Assembly: GCF_002115745.1 (NCBI RefSeq)
Contig: NZ_JFKB01000011.1
Location: 1 to 64,000 of the forward strand
DNA length: 64,000 nucleotides
Source of the DNA: Thalassospira alkalitolerans
GTDB taxonomy: Bacteria > Pseudomonadota > Alphaproteobacteria > Rhodospirillales > Thalassospiraceae
Reading direction: 5' to 3'
The notes under the pieces were generated by a model that ran no database searches, was not told the origin of the DNA, and saw only the letters and a program-made list of their open reading frames with translations. The first letter of the stretch is position 1. Each line of letters begins with the position of its first letter. Shown in pieces: positions 17,894 through 26,925 of this stretch. A program made the translations under genes and the position numbers.

Positions 17894-19225
17894 ATGAAAA
17901 AAGACATCGGCATTTTTCTGTTTGGCAAGCCAGCCGAAAAACGCCTGCCGGACCGGGTCCGCAATGCCATTGCCCAACAACAACGTGACAGCGAAAAGCT
18001 GATCAGTTGGGTTCAATTGTTACTGGTTACGATTTTTGCCGCCCTTTATGCAATATCACCCAAAACATTGATGAATGCCGGTATTCACCCTGTTCCCTGG
18101 GCGCTAGGACTATATTTTCTGTTCACCTTTACCCGATTAATCATGTCCTATCGCGGGGGATTATCCAGTTGGTTCCTGACCCTGTCTGTGATCGCCGATA
18201 TCGGACTTTTGATGGTGCTGATCTGGAGCTTCCATATCCAGTACATGCAACCGGCAAGCTTCTATCTCAAAGCGCCGACGATGATTTATGTGTTTATCTT
18301 CATCTCGTTGCGTACTTTGCGGTTTGATCCGCGTTATATCCTGCTGGCCGGGGCAACAGCGGCAATTGGCTGGCTGTCATTGGTGATGTATGTCGTCTGG
18401 AGCGAAGGCGGTGCCAGCATGATCACCCGAAATTACGTGACCTATCTGACATCAAACTCGATCCTGATCGGGGCCGAAGTCGACAAGATCATCGCCATCG
18501 TACTGGTATCGCTCGTTCTGGCCATTGCTGTCCTGCGTGCCCAGCGATCCTTTACCCGGGCGGTCACCGACGAAATTGCCGCCAGCGAATTATCGCGCTT
18601 TATCTCGCCCGAGGTTGCCGCCCGCATCACCCATGCCGATCAACAAATAAAGCCCGGCGATGGTGAGGCCGTCCGTGCCACCATCATGTTTACTGATATC
18701 GAAGGCTTTTCGACTGTTTCCGAAAAACTTAAGCCCCAGGAACTTGCCGCGATGCTGAATGATTATTTCGCCATAACCAGTGCGGTCATCGACCAGCATG
18801 GCGGGGTAATTACCCAGTTCGAAGGCGATGCCATGCTGATCACATTTAACGCCGTCAAACCAGACCCTGATCACGCGATCAATGCAGTCAAAACCGCGCT
18901 GGAAATTCAAAAAATCTGTGCGCAAACCGTCTTTTGCCATGGCGAAAAACTGAAAACCCGCTGCGGGATCAATACCGGCGACATCGTGATTGGCGCAATC
19001 GGGTCGGAAAGCCGCCTGACCTTTACCGTCCATGGCGACAACGTCAATATTGCCGCACGGCTGGAACAGCTAAACAAGCAATTCGGAAGCTATGTCCTTG
19101 CCAGCGAAAATACCGTAGATGCCTGTGGCAAAGATAGTTCGCTGGTCTGGCAGGCACGCGGCGATGTGACCGTGCGCGGACGTGCCGCGCCGACGCAAAT
19201 ATTCAGCATTTCCGACAAAACCTGA
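17894..19225 (+). CDS. membrane class III adenylate/guanylate cyclase
   Basis: The protein has 443 residues. The N-terminal half carries about six transmembrane helices (for example WALGLYFLFTFTRLIMSY and WFLTLSVIADIGLLMVLIW). The C-terminal half is a class III cyclase domain with the two metal aspartates in MFTDIEGFST and FEGDAMLITF and the transition-state Asn/Arg in HGDNVNIAARLE. The adenine-recognising lysine of the usual KxxGD motif is replaced by Gln (TQFEGD), so the choice between ATP and GTP cannot be read with confidence. The frame extends upstream to 17864; ATG 17894 is the better start. Tandem sRNA-like units flank it on both sides. Confidence 0.9.
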   Translation: MKKDIGIFLFGKPAEKRLPDRVRNAIAQQQRDSEKLISWVQLLLVTIFAALYAISPKTLMNAGIHPVPWALGLYFLFTFTRLIMSYRGGLSSWFLTLSVIADIGLLMVLIWSFHIQYMQPASFYLKAPTMIYVFIFISLRTLRFDPRYILLAGATAAIGWLSLVMYVVWSEGGASMITRNYVTYLTSNSILIGAEVDKIIAIVLVSLVLAIAVLRAQRSFTRAVTDEIAASELSRFISPEVAARITHADQQIKPGDGEAVRATIMFTDIEGFSTVSEKLKPQELAAMLNDYFAITSAVIDQHGGVITQFEGDAMLITFNAVKPDPDHAINAVKTALEIQKICAQTVFCHGEKLKTRCGINTGDIVIGAIGSESRLTFTVHGDNVNIAARLEQLNKQFGSYVLASENTVDACGKDSSLVWQARGDVTVRGRAAPTQIFSISDKT

Positions 19226-19275
19226 CAGGCCGGTACTTAACTGTCCCAAACCGATCACATCCCATCACCCCACGC

Positions 19276-19457
19276 AAAAAAAAGCGTGGTGGCGGGCGAT
19301 TTGCCCGCCCCACGCTTTTGGGGACAGATGGTCTTGGGGAGACCGATCAGACGCAGTGCCTTGACCTTGGGGTGCAGAACACTGTGGGGGACAGTGACTT
19401 AAAGGTCCCGGTGAGTAGCGAGGGAGGGGCGCTTCACCGATGTTTCCGCGTCTGACA
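19276..19457 (-). ncRNA. predicted C-rich-loop small RNA 3 (minus strand)
   Basis: A -10 like CATATT lies at 19469-19464 (minus) and the unit ends in a strong terminator: GCGTGG and GGCGGGC (19084-type numbering avoided; plus positions 19284-19297) pair with GCCCGCC and CCACGC (19303-19315), then T8 on the minus strand. Between them are CACTGT-CCCCC-ACAGTG (19396-19380) and GGTCT-CCCCA-AGACC (19344-19330), both with C-rich loops able to pair with ribosome binding sites. No protein frame fits. It is a near copy of the unit at 19568-19734. The 5' end is inferred. Confidence 0.65.
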
Positions 19458-19567
19458 ATTGTGAATATGCCCTTGAATTACGGCTCAAAAATTGATCGCA
19501 AATGACCATTCAGGGGCAAAATAGGGCGAAATAAAGTCTGTGGCCGAGCCCCTGAGTTCAAACAAAA

Positions 19568-19734
19568 AAAGAAGGGGCGGGATTTACCCGCCCCCAATTT
19601 CGGGGTCTTCATGGTCTTGGGGAGACCGGTCAGTCGAGGCCGAGGGGGTTCTTTCTTCGGGGGGAGACGAAAGAACTAGGGCCAGAAGACGTTTGAGGGG
19701 GGACAGAAGGTTCTGGCCGATGCCTCAACTGACA
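19568..19734 (-). ncRNA. predicted C-rich-loop small RNA 4 (minus strand)
   Basis: This paralogue of the previous unit has the same -10 CATATT (19746-19741), the same GGTCT-CCCCA-AGACC hairpin (19627-19613) and a terminator GGGGCGGG/CCCGCCCC (19594-19574) followed by TTCTTTTTTT. It also has GTTCTTTC/GAAAGAAC (19676-19648) with a CTCCCCCC loop, and GCCAGAA/TTCTGGC (19717-19681) enclosing C6. Upstream, GCGATC stands exactly 21 nt before the GGNCATATTC block in both units, so promoters and bodies were duplicated together. Start inferred; no known family recognised. Confidence 0.65.
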
Positions 19735-19746
19735 GTGAAGAATATG

Positions 19747-20136
19747 ACCTGTGAATAGGGCAGGAAAACAGATCGCTTTGGGCCATTTGAGGGCGAATTA
19801 TGGTCAAAAAGGGGCAGGCACAACAACAAACCCGTGATGGCGAATAGTGCAATAATGATTTACTCTGTGGTTGATCCGGTTCCGCATTGGCCTATACGTG
19901 CCAATCCGAAATACCACAGATAAACCGCATCATTTACTGGCACAGGCATGCTTTGCCCAAGGGCCAACGCGGATCGGACGACCAGCACACGACAAACCCG
20001 GCCCAGAACCGGGCCCGCGAAACGTTCTGACCGGTTGCCATGTATGGCAACAGCCGTGGAGCCGCTACAGCCATTAAACCCGGTGGCATAATTCGATCCC
20101 ACGCGCACCCGGTCATCTTGCGTCAAGGAGATGTCC
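19747..20136. other. promoter region of sRNA 4 and leader of the EF-G-like gene
   Basis: No gene is supported here. The left part holds the minus-strand promoter of sRNA 4. The right part, the leader of the downstream GTPase gene, contains the hairpin TTGCCAT/ATGGCAA near 20035-20050 and a CCCGG/CCGGG stem near 20008-20024. Confidence 0.4.
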
Positions 20137-22224
20137 ATGCCCTCGTCCACTACATCTGCCAACACCACAAATGCCAATGCACCAACTGCCCGAACCACCA
20201 CGGCACGCTGTGCCGCACTGGTCGGTCCGTATTCCAGCGGTAAAACCAGCCTGCTTGAAAGCCTTCTGACCGCGACCGGGCGGGTCCATCGCAAGGGATC
20301 GGTTGGGGATGGCACCACAATCGGGGATGCGTCCCCCGAAGCCCGCGAACGCCATATGAGCACCGAACTAACGGTGGCCCAAACCACCTATCTTGATGAA
20401 GAATGGCATTTCATCGATTGCCCCGGCTCAGTCGACTTTGCCCAGGATGCCCGTGAAGCAGCCATGATTTGCGATGTTGCCATCGTCGTGGTCGAACCTG
20501 ACCCGACCCGTGTCATGACAGCCGCACCGATCCTGAAGTTTCTGGATCGCAATCGCATCCCGCATCTAATTTTCATCAACAAGACCGATCATGGCGGCAT
20601 CCGATTGCAAAACAGCCTTGATGCCCTGCAATCGGTTTCCGAAAGGCCCCTTGTCCTGCGCGAAATTCCGATCCGCGATGGCAAGGACCCGGATGATCCC
20701 ATTACCGGTTTCGTTGATGTCGTGTCTCAGCGTGCCTATCAATATCTTGACGGCCAGCCATCCAAATTGATCGCCTTGCCCGCCAGTGCCAAAAACCGCG
20801 AAGCAAAAACCCGCGACGGATTGCTTGAAGCCCTGGCCGATTATGATGACAATCTGCTGGAACAAATCCTTGAAGATCAGGCCCCGGCAACCGAAACCAT
20901 TTACGAAAATCTTGAACGCGATCTGGCCGAAGACCTGATTGCACCGGTTTTCTTTGGCTCGGCCGAACAGGACCACGGCATTATCCGTTTGCTTAAGGCG
21001 CTCCGCCACGAAGCCCCAAATGCCGATGTTTGCGCCCATCGCCTTGGGCTTGAACCACAAGACGGCAGCAACGCCGTTCAGATATTCAAAACCGTTCATC
21101 TGCCCCATGCGGGGCGGTTTTGTTATGGGCGTGTCCTTTCCGGTCAGATAAAAAACGGCGATACCCTTGGCCGCGACAAAATCGCGGGCATGTGCCAGAT
21201 TTTCGGCGACAAGCACGAAAAACGCGATCAGGCACCAACCGGAACGATAATCGGCCTGCCCCGTGTTGATCATTTGCGGACCGGGTCGTTATGGGGCCCG
21301 GACGGCGCATTGGATCATCTGTGGCCCGATCCCCTGCCGCCGCTTTATGAAATCGGGCTGGACGTCACCAAACCCGGCGATGACGTCAAACTGACCGAGG
21401 CCCTGCGCCATCTGTGCGAACAGGACAGGTCACTTTCCTTTATTCATAACGACGGCACCGGGCAACTGGTGCTGCGCGGTCAGGGCGACATCCACCTTCA
21501 GGCCGCCCTTGGCCAACTTACCAATCGCTATCATCTTGAGGTCGAGGCAAAACCCGTCCTGACCGCCTATCAGGAAACAATCCGCAAACCATCACAGGCA
21601 CGTGGCCGCTATAAGAAACAAACCGGGGGCCATGGCCAGTTTGGCGATGCCCTGATTGAACTCAAACCACTTGGACGTGGCGCAGGCTTTATCTTTAGCG
21701 AACGCATTGTTGGGGGTGCGATCCCGCGTCAATATATCTCGGCTGTGGAAAAAGGCGTGCGTGACGGCATGCGTGTCGGCCCGCTGGGCTTTCCTGTGAT
21801 TGATGTAGAGATTGAACTGATCGATGGAACTTTTCACGCCGTTGACAGTTCCGATCAAGCCTTCCAGATGGCCGCACGGATAGCCGTCGCCGACGCGCTT
21901 CGTGATGCGCAACCGGTGTTGCTGGAACCGATCGAACGATATGCAGTTTCCATTCCGTCGGAATTCACATCCAAGGCCCAGCGCCTTGTCAGTACACGGC
22001 GCGGACAAATTCAGGGATTTAACGCCAAGGATGGCTGGCAGGGATGGGATGAAATCGATGTTCAGATGCCCGCATCGGAAACCGGTGACATGGTGATGGA
22101 ATTGCGATCCCTGACCCAGGGTACGGGCTTTTTCACCCGCCGCTATTCCCACATGCAGGAACTTGCCGGAAAACACGCCGACATGATTGTTAGTGCCAAC
22201 CAAAAACCACAAAGGAAGTCATAG
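20137..22224 (+). CDS. elongation factor G-like GTPase (FusA2 type)
   Basis: This translational GTPase of 695 residues has the EF-G domain order: G domain, domain II, and the IV/V region near the C-terminus. The P-loop is GPYSSGKTS and G4 is NKTD. G3 reads DCPGS instead of DTPGH, so the histidine that activates water in EF-G is absent, as in a divergent EF-G-like subfamily often seen beside a true fusA. Canonical translocation is therefore doubtful. ATG 20131 touches the AAGGAG at 20125-20130; ATG 20137 leaves a 6-nt spacer and is the better start. The Thr/Ser/Ala-rich N-terminal 25 residues are extra. Confidence 0.88.
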   Translation: MPSSTTSANTTNANAPTARTTTARCAALVGPYSSGKTSLLESLLTATGRVHRKGSVGDGTTIGDASPEARERHMSTELTVAQTTYLDEEWHFIDCPGSVDFAQDAREAAMICDVAIVVVEPDPTRVMTAAPILKFLDRNRIPHLIFINKTDHGGIRLQNSLDALQSVSERPLVLREIPIRDGKDPDDPITGFVDVVSQRAYQYLDGQPSKLIALPASAKNREAKTRDGLLEALADYDDNLLEQILEDQAPATETIYENLERDLAEDLIAPVFFGSAEQDHGIIRLLKALRHEAPNADVCAHRLGLEPQDGSNAVQIFKTVHLPHAGRFCYGRVLSGQIKNGDTLGRDKIAGMCQIFGDKHEKRDQAPTGTIIGLPRVDHLRTGSLWGPDGALDHLWPDPLPPLYEIGLDVTKPGDDVKLTEALRHLCEQDRSLSFIHNDGTGQLVLRGQGDIHLQAALGQLTNRYHLEVEAKPVLTAYQETIRKPSQARGRYKKQTGGHGQFGDALIELKPLGRGAGFIFSERIVGGAIPRQYISAVEKGVRDGMRVGPLGFPVIDVEIELIDGTFHAVDSSDQAFQMAARIAVADALRDAQPVLLEPIERYAVSIPSEFTSKAQRLVSTRRGQIQGFNAKDGWQGWDEIDVQMPASETGDMVMELRSLTQGTGFFTRRYSHMQELAGKHADMIVSANQKPQRKS

Positions 22225-22235
22225 AATTGATCTAT
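22221..22235. promoter_or_regulatory. possible OxyR half-operator upstream of dps
   Basis: ATAG-N7-CTAT is a perfect half of the OxyR consensus, at the stop codon of the preceding gene and 121 bp before dps. The second half expected downstream is poor (CATT and TGAT). The palindrome CCAATCA-N9-TGATTGG at 22238-22260 follows. Confidence 0.3.
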
Positions 22236-22355
22236 CACCAATCATTAAACTATTGATTGGCGTAAAGTTTTTCAATCATCAATACTCTTTACAGACAGAG
22301 AGTAAACCTTCGGGCCTCAGGCTCCCGACCTGGCCCCGCCAACCGGAGAAATCAG

Positions 22356-22826
22356 ATGCAAATCGACATCGGTATCAACGAAACCAACCGTACCGCCATT
22401 GCAGACGGTCTGGGCCGCGTATTGGCAGATTCCTATGCGCTTTACCTCAAAACCCATAACTTTCACTGGAATGTGACCGGTCCGATGTTCCAGACCCTGC
22501 ACACCATGTTCGAAGAACAATATACCGAGCTGGCAATGGCAGTTGACGAAATTGCTGAACGCATCCGGTCGCTTGGTGCCTTTGCCCCGGCCAGTTTCTC
22601 GGCCTTCTCGGAACTAACCTCGATCAAAGAAGAACGTGGCGTTCCCGCAGCCAAGGACATGATCGCACAATTGGTCGAAGGCCATGAAACCGTGATCAAA
22701 ACCGCACGTTCTTTGTATGCGCTGTGTAACTCGTCTGATGATGATGCAACCGCAGACCTTCTGACTGCACGTATTCAGGTCCATGAAAAAACCGCATGGA
22801 TGCTGCGTTCGCTGCTTGAAGGATAA
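22356..22826 (+). CDS. dps: Dps family DNA-protecting ferritin-like protein
   Basis: Dps forms a 12-subunit shell that binds DNA and oxidises and stores iron with hydrogen peroxide, limiting Fenton damage. The 156-residue protein shows the ferritin-like signature [43 protein letters not shown] split across helices A and B, with the His and the Asp/Glu of the inter-subunit ferroxidase centre. GGAGA is 6-7 bases before the ATG. It follows the EF-G-like gene after 131 bp that contains regulatory-looking palindromes. It ends at a bidirectional terminator. Confidence 0.95.
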   Translation: MQIDIGINETNRTAIADGLGRVLADSYALYLKTHNFHWNVTGPMFQTLHTMFEEQYTELAMAVDEIAERIRSLGAFAPASFSAFSELTSIKEERGVPAAKDMIAQLVEGHETVIKTARSLYALCNSSDDDATADLLTARIQVHEKTAWMLRSLLEG

Positions 22827-22873
22827 ACTGCGCACCTGCCCCTGAAAGGGTCTTTTGCGTTACCGCGACACTT

Positions 22874-22913
22874 AAAAAAACCGGCCAGGAATTGTTTCCG
22901 GGCCGGTTTTTTT
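22874..22913. terminator. bidirectional terminator
   Basis: CCGGCC-A-GGA pairs with TTCC-G-GGCCGG, with A7 before and T7 after. It separates dps from the convergent amidase gene. Confidence 0.88.
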
Positions 22914-22936
22914 ATATTGCAGACGATGATTAAAAC

Positions 22937-24217
22937 CTAACCGCGCAAAATCGGATCAATCCGTTGCGCGGCATCCAGCACAGCAAAATCATGACCATGC
23001 GGGGCGGCAATCATCAACGCACCGGGGGCAACATCAACACCAACTGGAACCGGGATAGAAATCGCACAGGCATCCGACAGATTCAGATAGGACGTATTGC
23101 GCAACATGGTGGCATTCAACCGGTCAAAATCGGCTTCGACCTCGGCGATCTTTGGCGCCATCATCGGAAGCGTTGGCGAAATCATCACATCGACCTCGGC
23201 CATCGCCGAACTGAACATCGAAATCACATCTGCCCGCTTGGCATAGGCATCAATCAAATCCGACGCGCTTAGCGTATCGGCAAATCGCATCCGGTTCAAA
23301 ACACGCGGATCACCACAGGTTTCCAGTGCCTTGAAATCCTTGGAATAGATTTTGTGGGCTTCGGCCGCGACAAGGATTTTGTTGATCACCGCATTTTCAG
23401 CCAGAAAACCAAGATCAATCTCGATCAATTCATGTCCGGCCGCACGCAGCTTTTTGCACACAGCATCAAAATCGGCCCGCACGCGATCATCCAGATCATT
23501 GGTAAAAGCATGAACCGGAACACCGATTTTAAGCGACACCGTTTTACCATCCTGTGCGGGGACGGTTTTGCCCGACATCACCTCGAACGCGGTAATCGCG
23601 GTTTGAAGGTCCCCGGCAAGTGGCCCGGCCGTGTCAAAACTTTTGGCCAGCGGATGAATGCCTTCGCCCGACATCCACAGACGGCTTGGCTTATAGCCAT
23701 AAAGACCGTTGATTGCCGATGGAATACGTACCGAACCGCCAGTATCCGTACCAAGTGCGATATCGGCCAGACCAAGGGCAACGGTCAAACCACCGCCCGA
23801 TGTCGAACCACCCGGAATGCCTTCGGTGTCGAACACATTGCCCGGCGTGCCGTAATGCGGGTTCAGGCCCACACCGGAATAGGCAAACTCGCTTAGTGCG
23901 GTGCGGCCAAACGGCACAGCGCCAGCCGCCTTGATCCGGGCGACGATATCGCAATCACGCGGTGCCGCGGGCCGACCTTGCAACAATTTCGATGCCGCTG
24001 TTGTCGTCACACCGGCCTCGTCATAAAGATCCTTGATCGACACCAACATCCCGGCCAAGGGCAATGGTGTTGCCGATTGCGCCACCCGTTCCTCGGCCAC
24101 ATGCGCATCACGCAAAATGCGATCACGGTCGAACTCTGTGAAAATCTTGCCTGCCAGATCGCCCAGTTGATCGACCTTGTCGATTGCGACCTGTGCCTTG
24201 TCGATAATCGCGCCCAT
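22937..24217 (-). CDS. amidase (amidase-signature family)
   Basis: This 426-residue enzyme hydrolyses an unidentified amide. The Ser-cisSer-Lys triad is readable: Lys62 in VSIKDLYD, Ser140 in GGSTSGGG and the nucleophile Ser162 in GTDTGGSVRIPSA. It lacks features of GatA and is shorter than GatA. It is the last gene of a minus-strand run that begins with a LysR regulator and includes a D-glutamate cyclase family protein, a TRAP transporter and a DUF2848 protein, so it should act on the imported compound or an intermediate. Confidence 0.92.
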   Translation of the reverse strand: MGAIIDKAQVAIDKVDQLGDLAGKIFTEFDRDRILRDAHVAEERVAQSATPLPLAGMLVSIKDLYDEAGVTTTAASKLLQGRPAAPRDCDIVARIKAAGAVPFGRTALSEFAYSGVGLNPHYGTPGNVFDTEGIPGGSTSGGGLTVALGLADIALGTDTGGSVRIPSAINGLYGYKPSRLWMSGEGIHPLAKSFDTAGPLAGDLQTAITAFEVMSGKTVPAQDGKTVSLKIGVPVHAFTNDLDDRVRADFDAVCKKLRAAGHELIEIDLGFLAENAVINKILVAAEAHKIYSKDFKALETCGDPRVLNRMRFADTLSASDLIDAYAKRADVISMFSSAMAEVDVMISPTLPMMAPKIAEVEADFDRLNATMLRNTSYLNLSDACAISIPVPVGVDVAPGALMIAAPHGHDFAVLDAAQRIDPILRG

Positions 24218-24257
24218 CGGGTGGCCTCCGTTATGCTTTTAATTGCTTATGAAATTT

Positions 24258-24941
24258 CTATGCGATTTCGGGCAGTTCAACAACATCATAGCTGTGCGTG
24301 ATGGTACGATCACGCACCGAATCATGCATCGCCATCTTAAACGAACGTGCCGGACGCACCCCGCCCTTCGCGCCAAAGGTGCCGCACAGCATGGCGGATG
24401 CAACACCATGATTACCCGCCGCAACAAGCCCCGATCCGTCAATCAGATCGCCAAGCGGGCGGATCGATGCAATCGTGCCTTCCTGATAGGGAACCCAATC
24501 GTCACGATCACCTTCGCGGATCCATGATTTCAATTCAATCTGTTCAATATGATCGGCCACATCATCATACTGCCACAACGTATTCGCCACCGGCTTTGCA
24601 CAGATTTGTTTGGACAGGGCAACGGAATGGGCTTCCAGTTCGCGATCCGTGTGATCGGACGCCAGACCAAGATAAAGAACACCGTCTTTGGCCACCAATA
24701 ACGGCTCGACCTCACCCGACGTTCCGCTGCCGACAACTTCGATCACCGGTGCCTGCGTCAACATGCCAAACGACGTGCGATAATACAGTGGCACAGTTGA
24801 TGGCGGTTTGACGCCAATGGCCGCCAACTCGTCGATATGATGCTGGATCGCCTTGGCATCACGCCCGGTCCAACCCGCGACCGTGCAATGGCCAAAATCA
24901 AAGGTGACAGCGCTACCATCAAGCGTAAAATTCATCTGCAT
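24258..24941 (-). CDS. DUF2848 family protein
   Basis: The 227-residue protein has the DUF2848 look: an N-terminal FDFGHCTVAGWTGRDAKAIQHHIDELAAIGV segment, the central VPLYYRTS and the C-terminal MLCGTFGAKGGVRPARSFKM. The family is distantly like fumarylacetoacetate hydrolases and no reaction is established to my knowledge. It is 40 bp upstream of the amidase gene and downstream of the TRAP transporter, so it belongs to the same catabolic unit. Confidence 0.8.
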   Translation of the reverse strand: MQMNFTLDGSAVTFDFGHCTVAGWTGRDAKAIQHHIDELAAIGVKPPSTVPLYYRTSFGMLTQAPVIEVVGSGTSGEVEPLLVAKDGVLYLGLASDHTDRELEAHSVALSKQICAKPVANTLWQYDDVADHIEQIELKSWIREGDRDDWVPYQEGTIASIRPLGDLIDGSGLVAAGNHGVASAMLCGTFGAKGGVRPARSFKMAMHDSVRDRTITHSYDVVELPEIA

Positions 24942-24990
24942 TTTGATATCCCAATTCTGATTTTTTACAATTTTGTGCGCAAGGCCCCGC

Positions 24991-25014
24991 CGCGGACCGG
25001 TTTCCCGGTCCGCG
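24991..25014. promoter_or_regulatory. intra-operon hairpin
   Basis: CGCGGACCGG (24991-25000) pairs perfectly with CCGGTCCGCG (25005-25014) around a 4-nt loop in the 131-bp gap between dctM and the DUF2848 gene. It has no T-tract. It may stabilise the upstream transporter mRNA or cause partial attenuation. Confidence 0.5.
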
Positions 25015-25072
25015 CGAACGGCACAATTGTTCAGGGTTGATGCCTTATCGGGGCAACGGTTCCGACCCGGTC

Positions 25073-26353
25073 TTAAAGAATATCGGGCAAGAACAGCGCC
25101 ACTGCAGGCACCGCAACAAGCAAGGCAATCATCGCAACCATCACCAGAACGAACGGAATGGCGCCCAGCATGACTTCGGACAATCGGCCCGATTTGCGCG
25201 CGCCCTGCACAACATAAAGGTTAAGTCCGACCGGCGGCGTGATCAGGGCCATCTCGATCAAAACGATCAAAAGAATGCCAAACCACACTTTGTCAAAGCC
25301 CATGCCCGTCATAATCGGTACGATAATCGGAATGGTCGCCACCATCAGCGACAGGGTTTCAATGAAGAAACCAAGCACGATGTAAAGAACGATCACCACC
25401 ATCAACGTGCCCATCGGCGACAGGTTCAAACCCGTCAAAAGGTCCTTAAGTTCCCGTCCCATCCCGGCAGCTGTCAGGGTAAAGTTCAGGAAATAAGCCC
25501 CGATAATCACCAACATGATCATCGCTGTAATGCGCACCGTCCCATACAGGCAATGACACATCATTTCGCGCGAAACACCGCGATTAAAGGCGGCAATCAA
25601 AAACGCAATTGCCACACCAACCGCGGCTGACTCCGTCGGCGTCGCCCAACCGGCATAAATCGATCCGATCACGACAAAAAACAAAATGATAATCGGCATC
25701 AGATGCCGCAGGCTGCCAAACCGTTCTGACCAGCTAAAGGACCGGCTGCTACCGCCCAGGGTTGGCTTGATTTTGCACAGGATCACGGTCACTGCCATGA
25801 AGGCCAGTGCCATCAAAAGCCCCGGAATAAGCCCGGCAAGGAATAGACGCGGGATCGATGTTTCAGTCAAAAACCCATAGACGATCAGATTGATCGACGG
25901 CGGGATCATGATGCCAAGTGTCCCACCCGCCGCAATCGCGCCGGAAAACAGCTTCGGATCATAGCCAAGCTTTTCAGCCTGCGGCATGGCAACAGTTGCC
26001 ACCGTTGCCGCCGTCGCGACCGATGATCCCGACGTTGCCGAAAACATGGTCGCCGTTCCTATATTGGCGTGGATTAACCCGCCCGGCAGCCAGGAAAACC
26101 ATTTATCAAGCGCTTCATAGGTGCGTTCGGCAATGCCGCCGCGTACCAGAATTTCACCCAATAAAACGAAAAACGGAATGGCAATCAGGGTCGATGAATT
26201 CGATGCTGACCAGATCACCTGCCCCAAACCGCGCAATAGCGGAAAGGGTGAAAATAACTGATCAACACCAATGCCCAGCAGGAAAAGAACAATCCCCACC
26301 GGAATGGACAGCGCCAAAAGCCCCAGAAGCGATGCGGTAACGGTAAAAATCAT
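25073..26353 (-). CDS. TRAP transporter large permease (DctM)
   Basis: This 426-residue protein is the sodium-driven membrane channel of a TRAP transporter. It has about twelve hydrophobic helices and the family hallmarks GTLGIMIPPSINLIVYGFLTE and PPVGLNLYVVQG. Its ATG overlaps the end of dctQ by four bases, so the two are translationally coupled. With the periplasmic DctP upstream the transporter is complete. Confidence 0.96.
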   Translation of the reverse strand: MIFTVTASLLGLLALSIPVGIVLFLLGIGVDQLFSPFPLLRGLGQVIWSASNSSTLIAIPFFVLLGEILVRGGIAERTYEALDKWFSWLPGGLIHANIGTATMFSATSGSSVATAATVATVAMPQAEKLGYDPKLFSGAIAAGGTLGIMIPPSINLIVYGFLTETSIPRLFLAGLIPGLLMALAFMAVTVILCKIKPTLGGSSRSFSWSERFGSLRHLMPIIILFFVVIGSIYAGWATPTESAAVGVAIAFLIAAFNRGVSREMMCHCLYGTVRITAMIMLVIIGAYFLNFTLTAAGMGRELKDLLTGLNLSPMGTLMVVIVLYIVLGFFIETLSLMVATIPIIVPIMTGMGFDKVWFGILLIVLIEMALITPPVGLNLYVVQGARKSGRLSEVMLGAIPFVLVMVAMIALLVAVPAVALFLPDIL

Positions 26354-26898
26354 GCTTCCAGCTCCAGTTCAGTGCGGGCCCCGACAAGCGCGTCGGCTTC
26401 CTCCAGCCTGGATTTGACAAGAAGCACCAATGTCAAAAGAACCAGAACGCTTGAACACACCGCAAACCAGATCCATCCCGACAACCAGATCGATTGCGGA
26501 AGCCACAATGGCGTTTCAAGCGCTGTGTTGGCATGCGATCCGCGTGCGATTGTTTTCTGCAACACCGGCCAGCTTTGCACGGCAATCACAATCGCGGTTC
26601 CGGCAAGCGCGATGATTGCCAAAAGATCCAGCATCGCCTTGCCCCGTCTGCGAAGCCGCAAACGGATCAGGTCAATACGCACATGGGCAAGTTCGGTCAG
26701 GGCATAGGACATGCCCCAACTGGCAACACCGGCCATCACATAACCGGAAATTTCATCGGCACCGCCAAATGAAATCCCGGCTTCGCGCAGCAGAATGTCG
26801 ACGATAATCAGGATCACGCAGCCTGTCAGAACAAGTCCGACAAGCAGCGCGATCATACGGTTCACGCGGCGGATGGCCGCAATCAATGAGGTCGTCAC
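26350..26898 (-). CDS. TRAP transporter small permease (DctQ)
   Basis: This 182-residue protein has four predicted transmembrane helices (for example ALLVGLVLTGCVILIIVDILL and WGMSYALTELAHVRID, the latter close to the DctQ signature). It pairs with DctM in the inner membrane. It lies 27 bp after dctP and overlaps dctM. Confidence 0.93.
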   Translation of the reverse strand: MTTSLIAAIRRVNRMIALLVGLVLTGCVILIIVDILLREAGISFGGADEISGYVMAGVASWGMSYALTELAHVRIDLIRLRLRRRGKAMLDLLAIIALAGTAIVIAVQSWPVLQKTIARGSHANTALETPLWLPQSIWLSGWIWFAVCSSVLVLLTLVLLVKSRLEEADALVGARTELELEA

Positions 26899-26925
26899 GG
26901 CTACGGCACCCTCCGATATATTTGC

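Noticed and set aside
19540..19758. 72-codon plus frame over sRNA 4
   Set aside because: The sequence is better explained by paired stems, a terminator and a duplicated promoter on minus; the frame is not shared by the paralogous unit.
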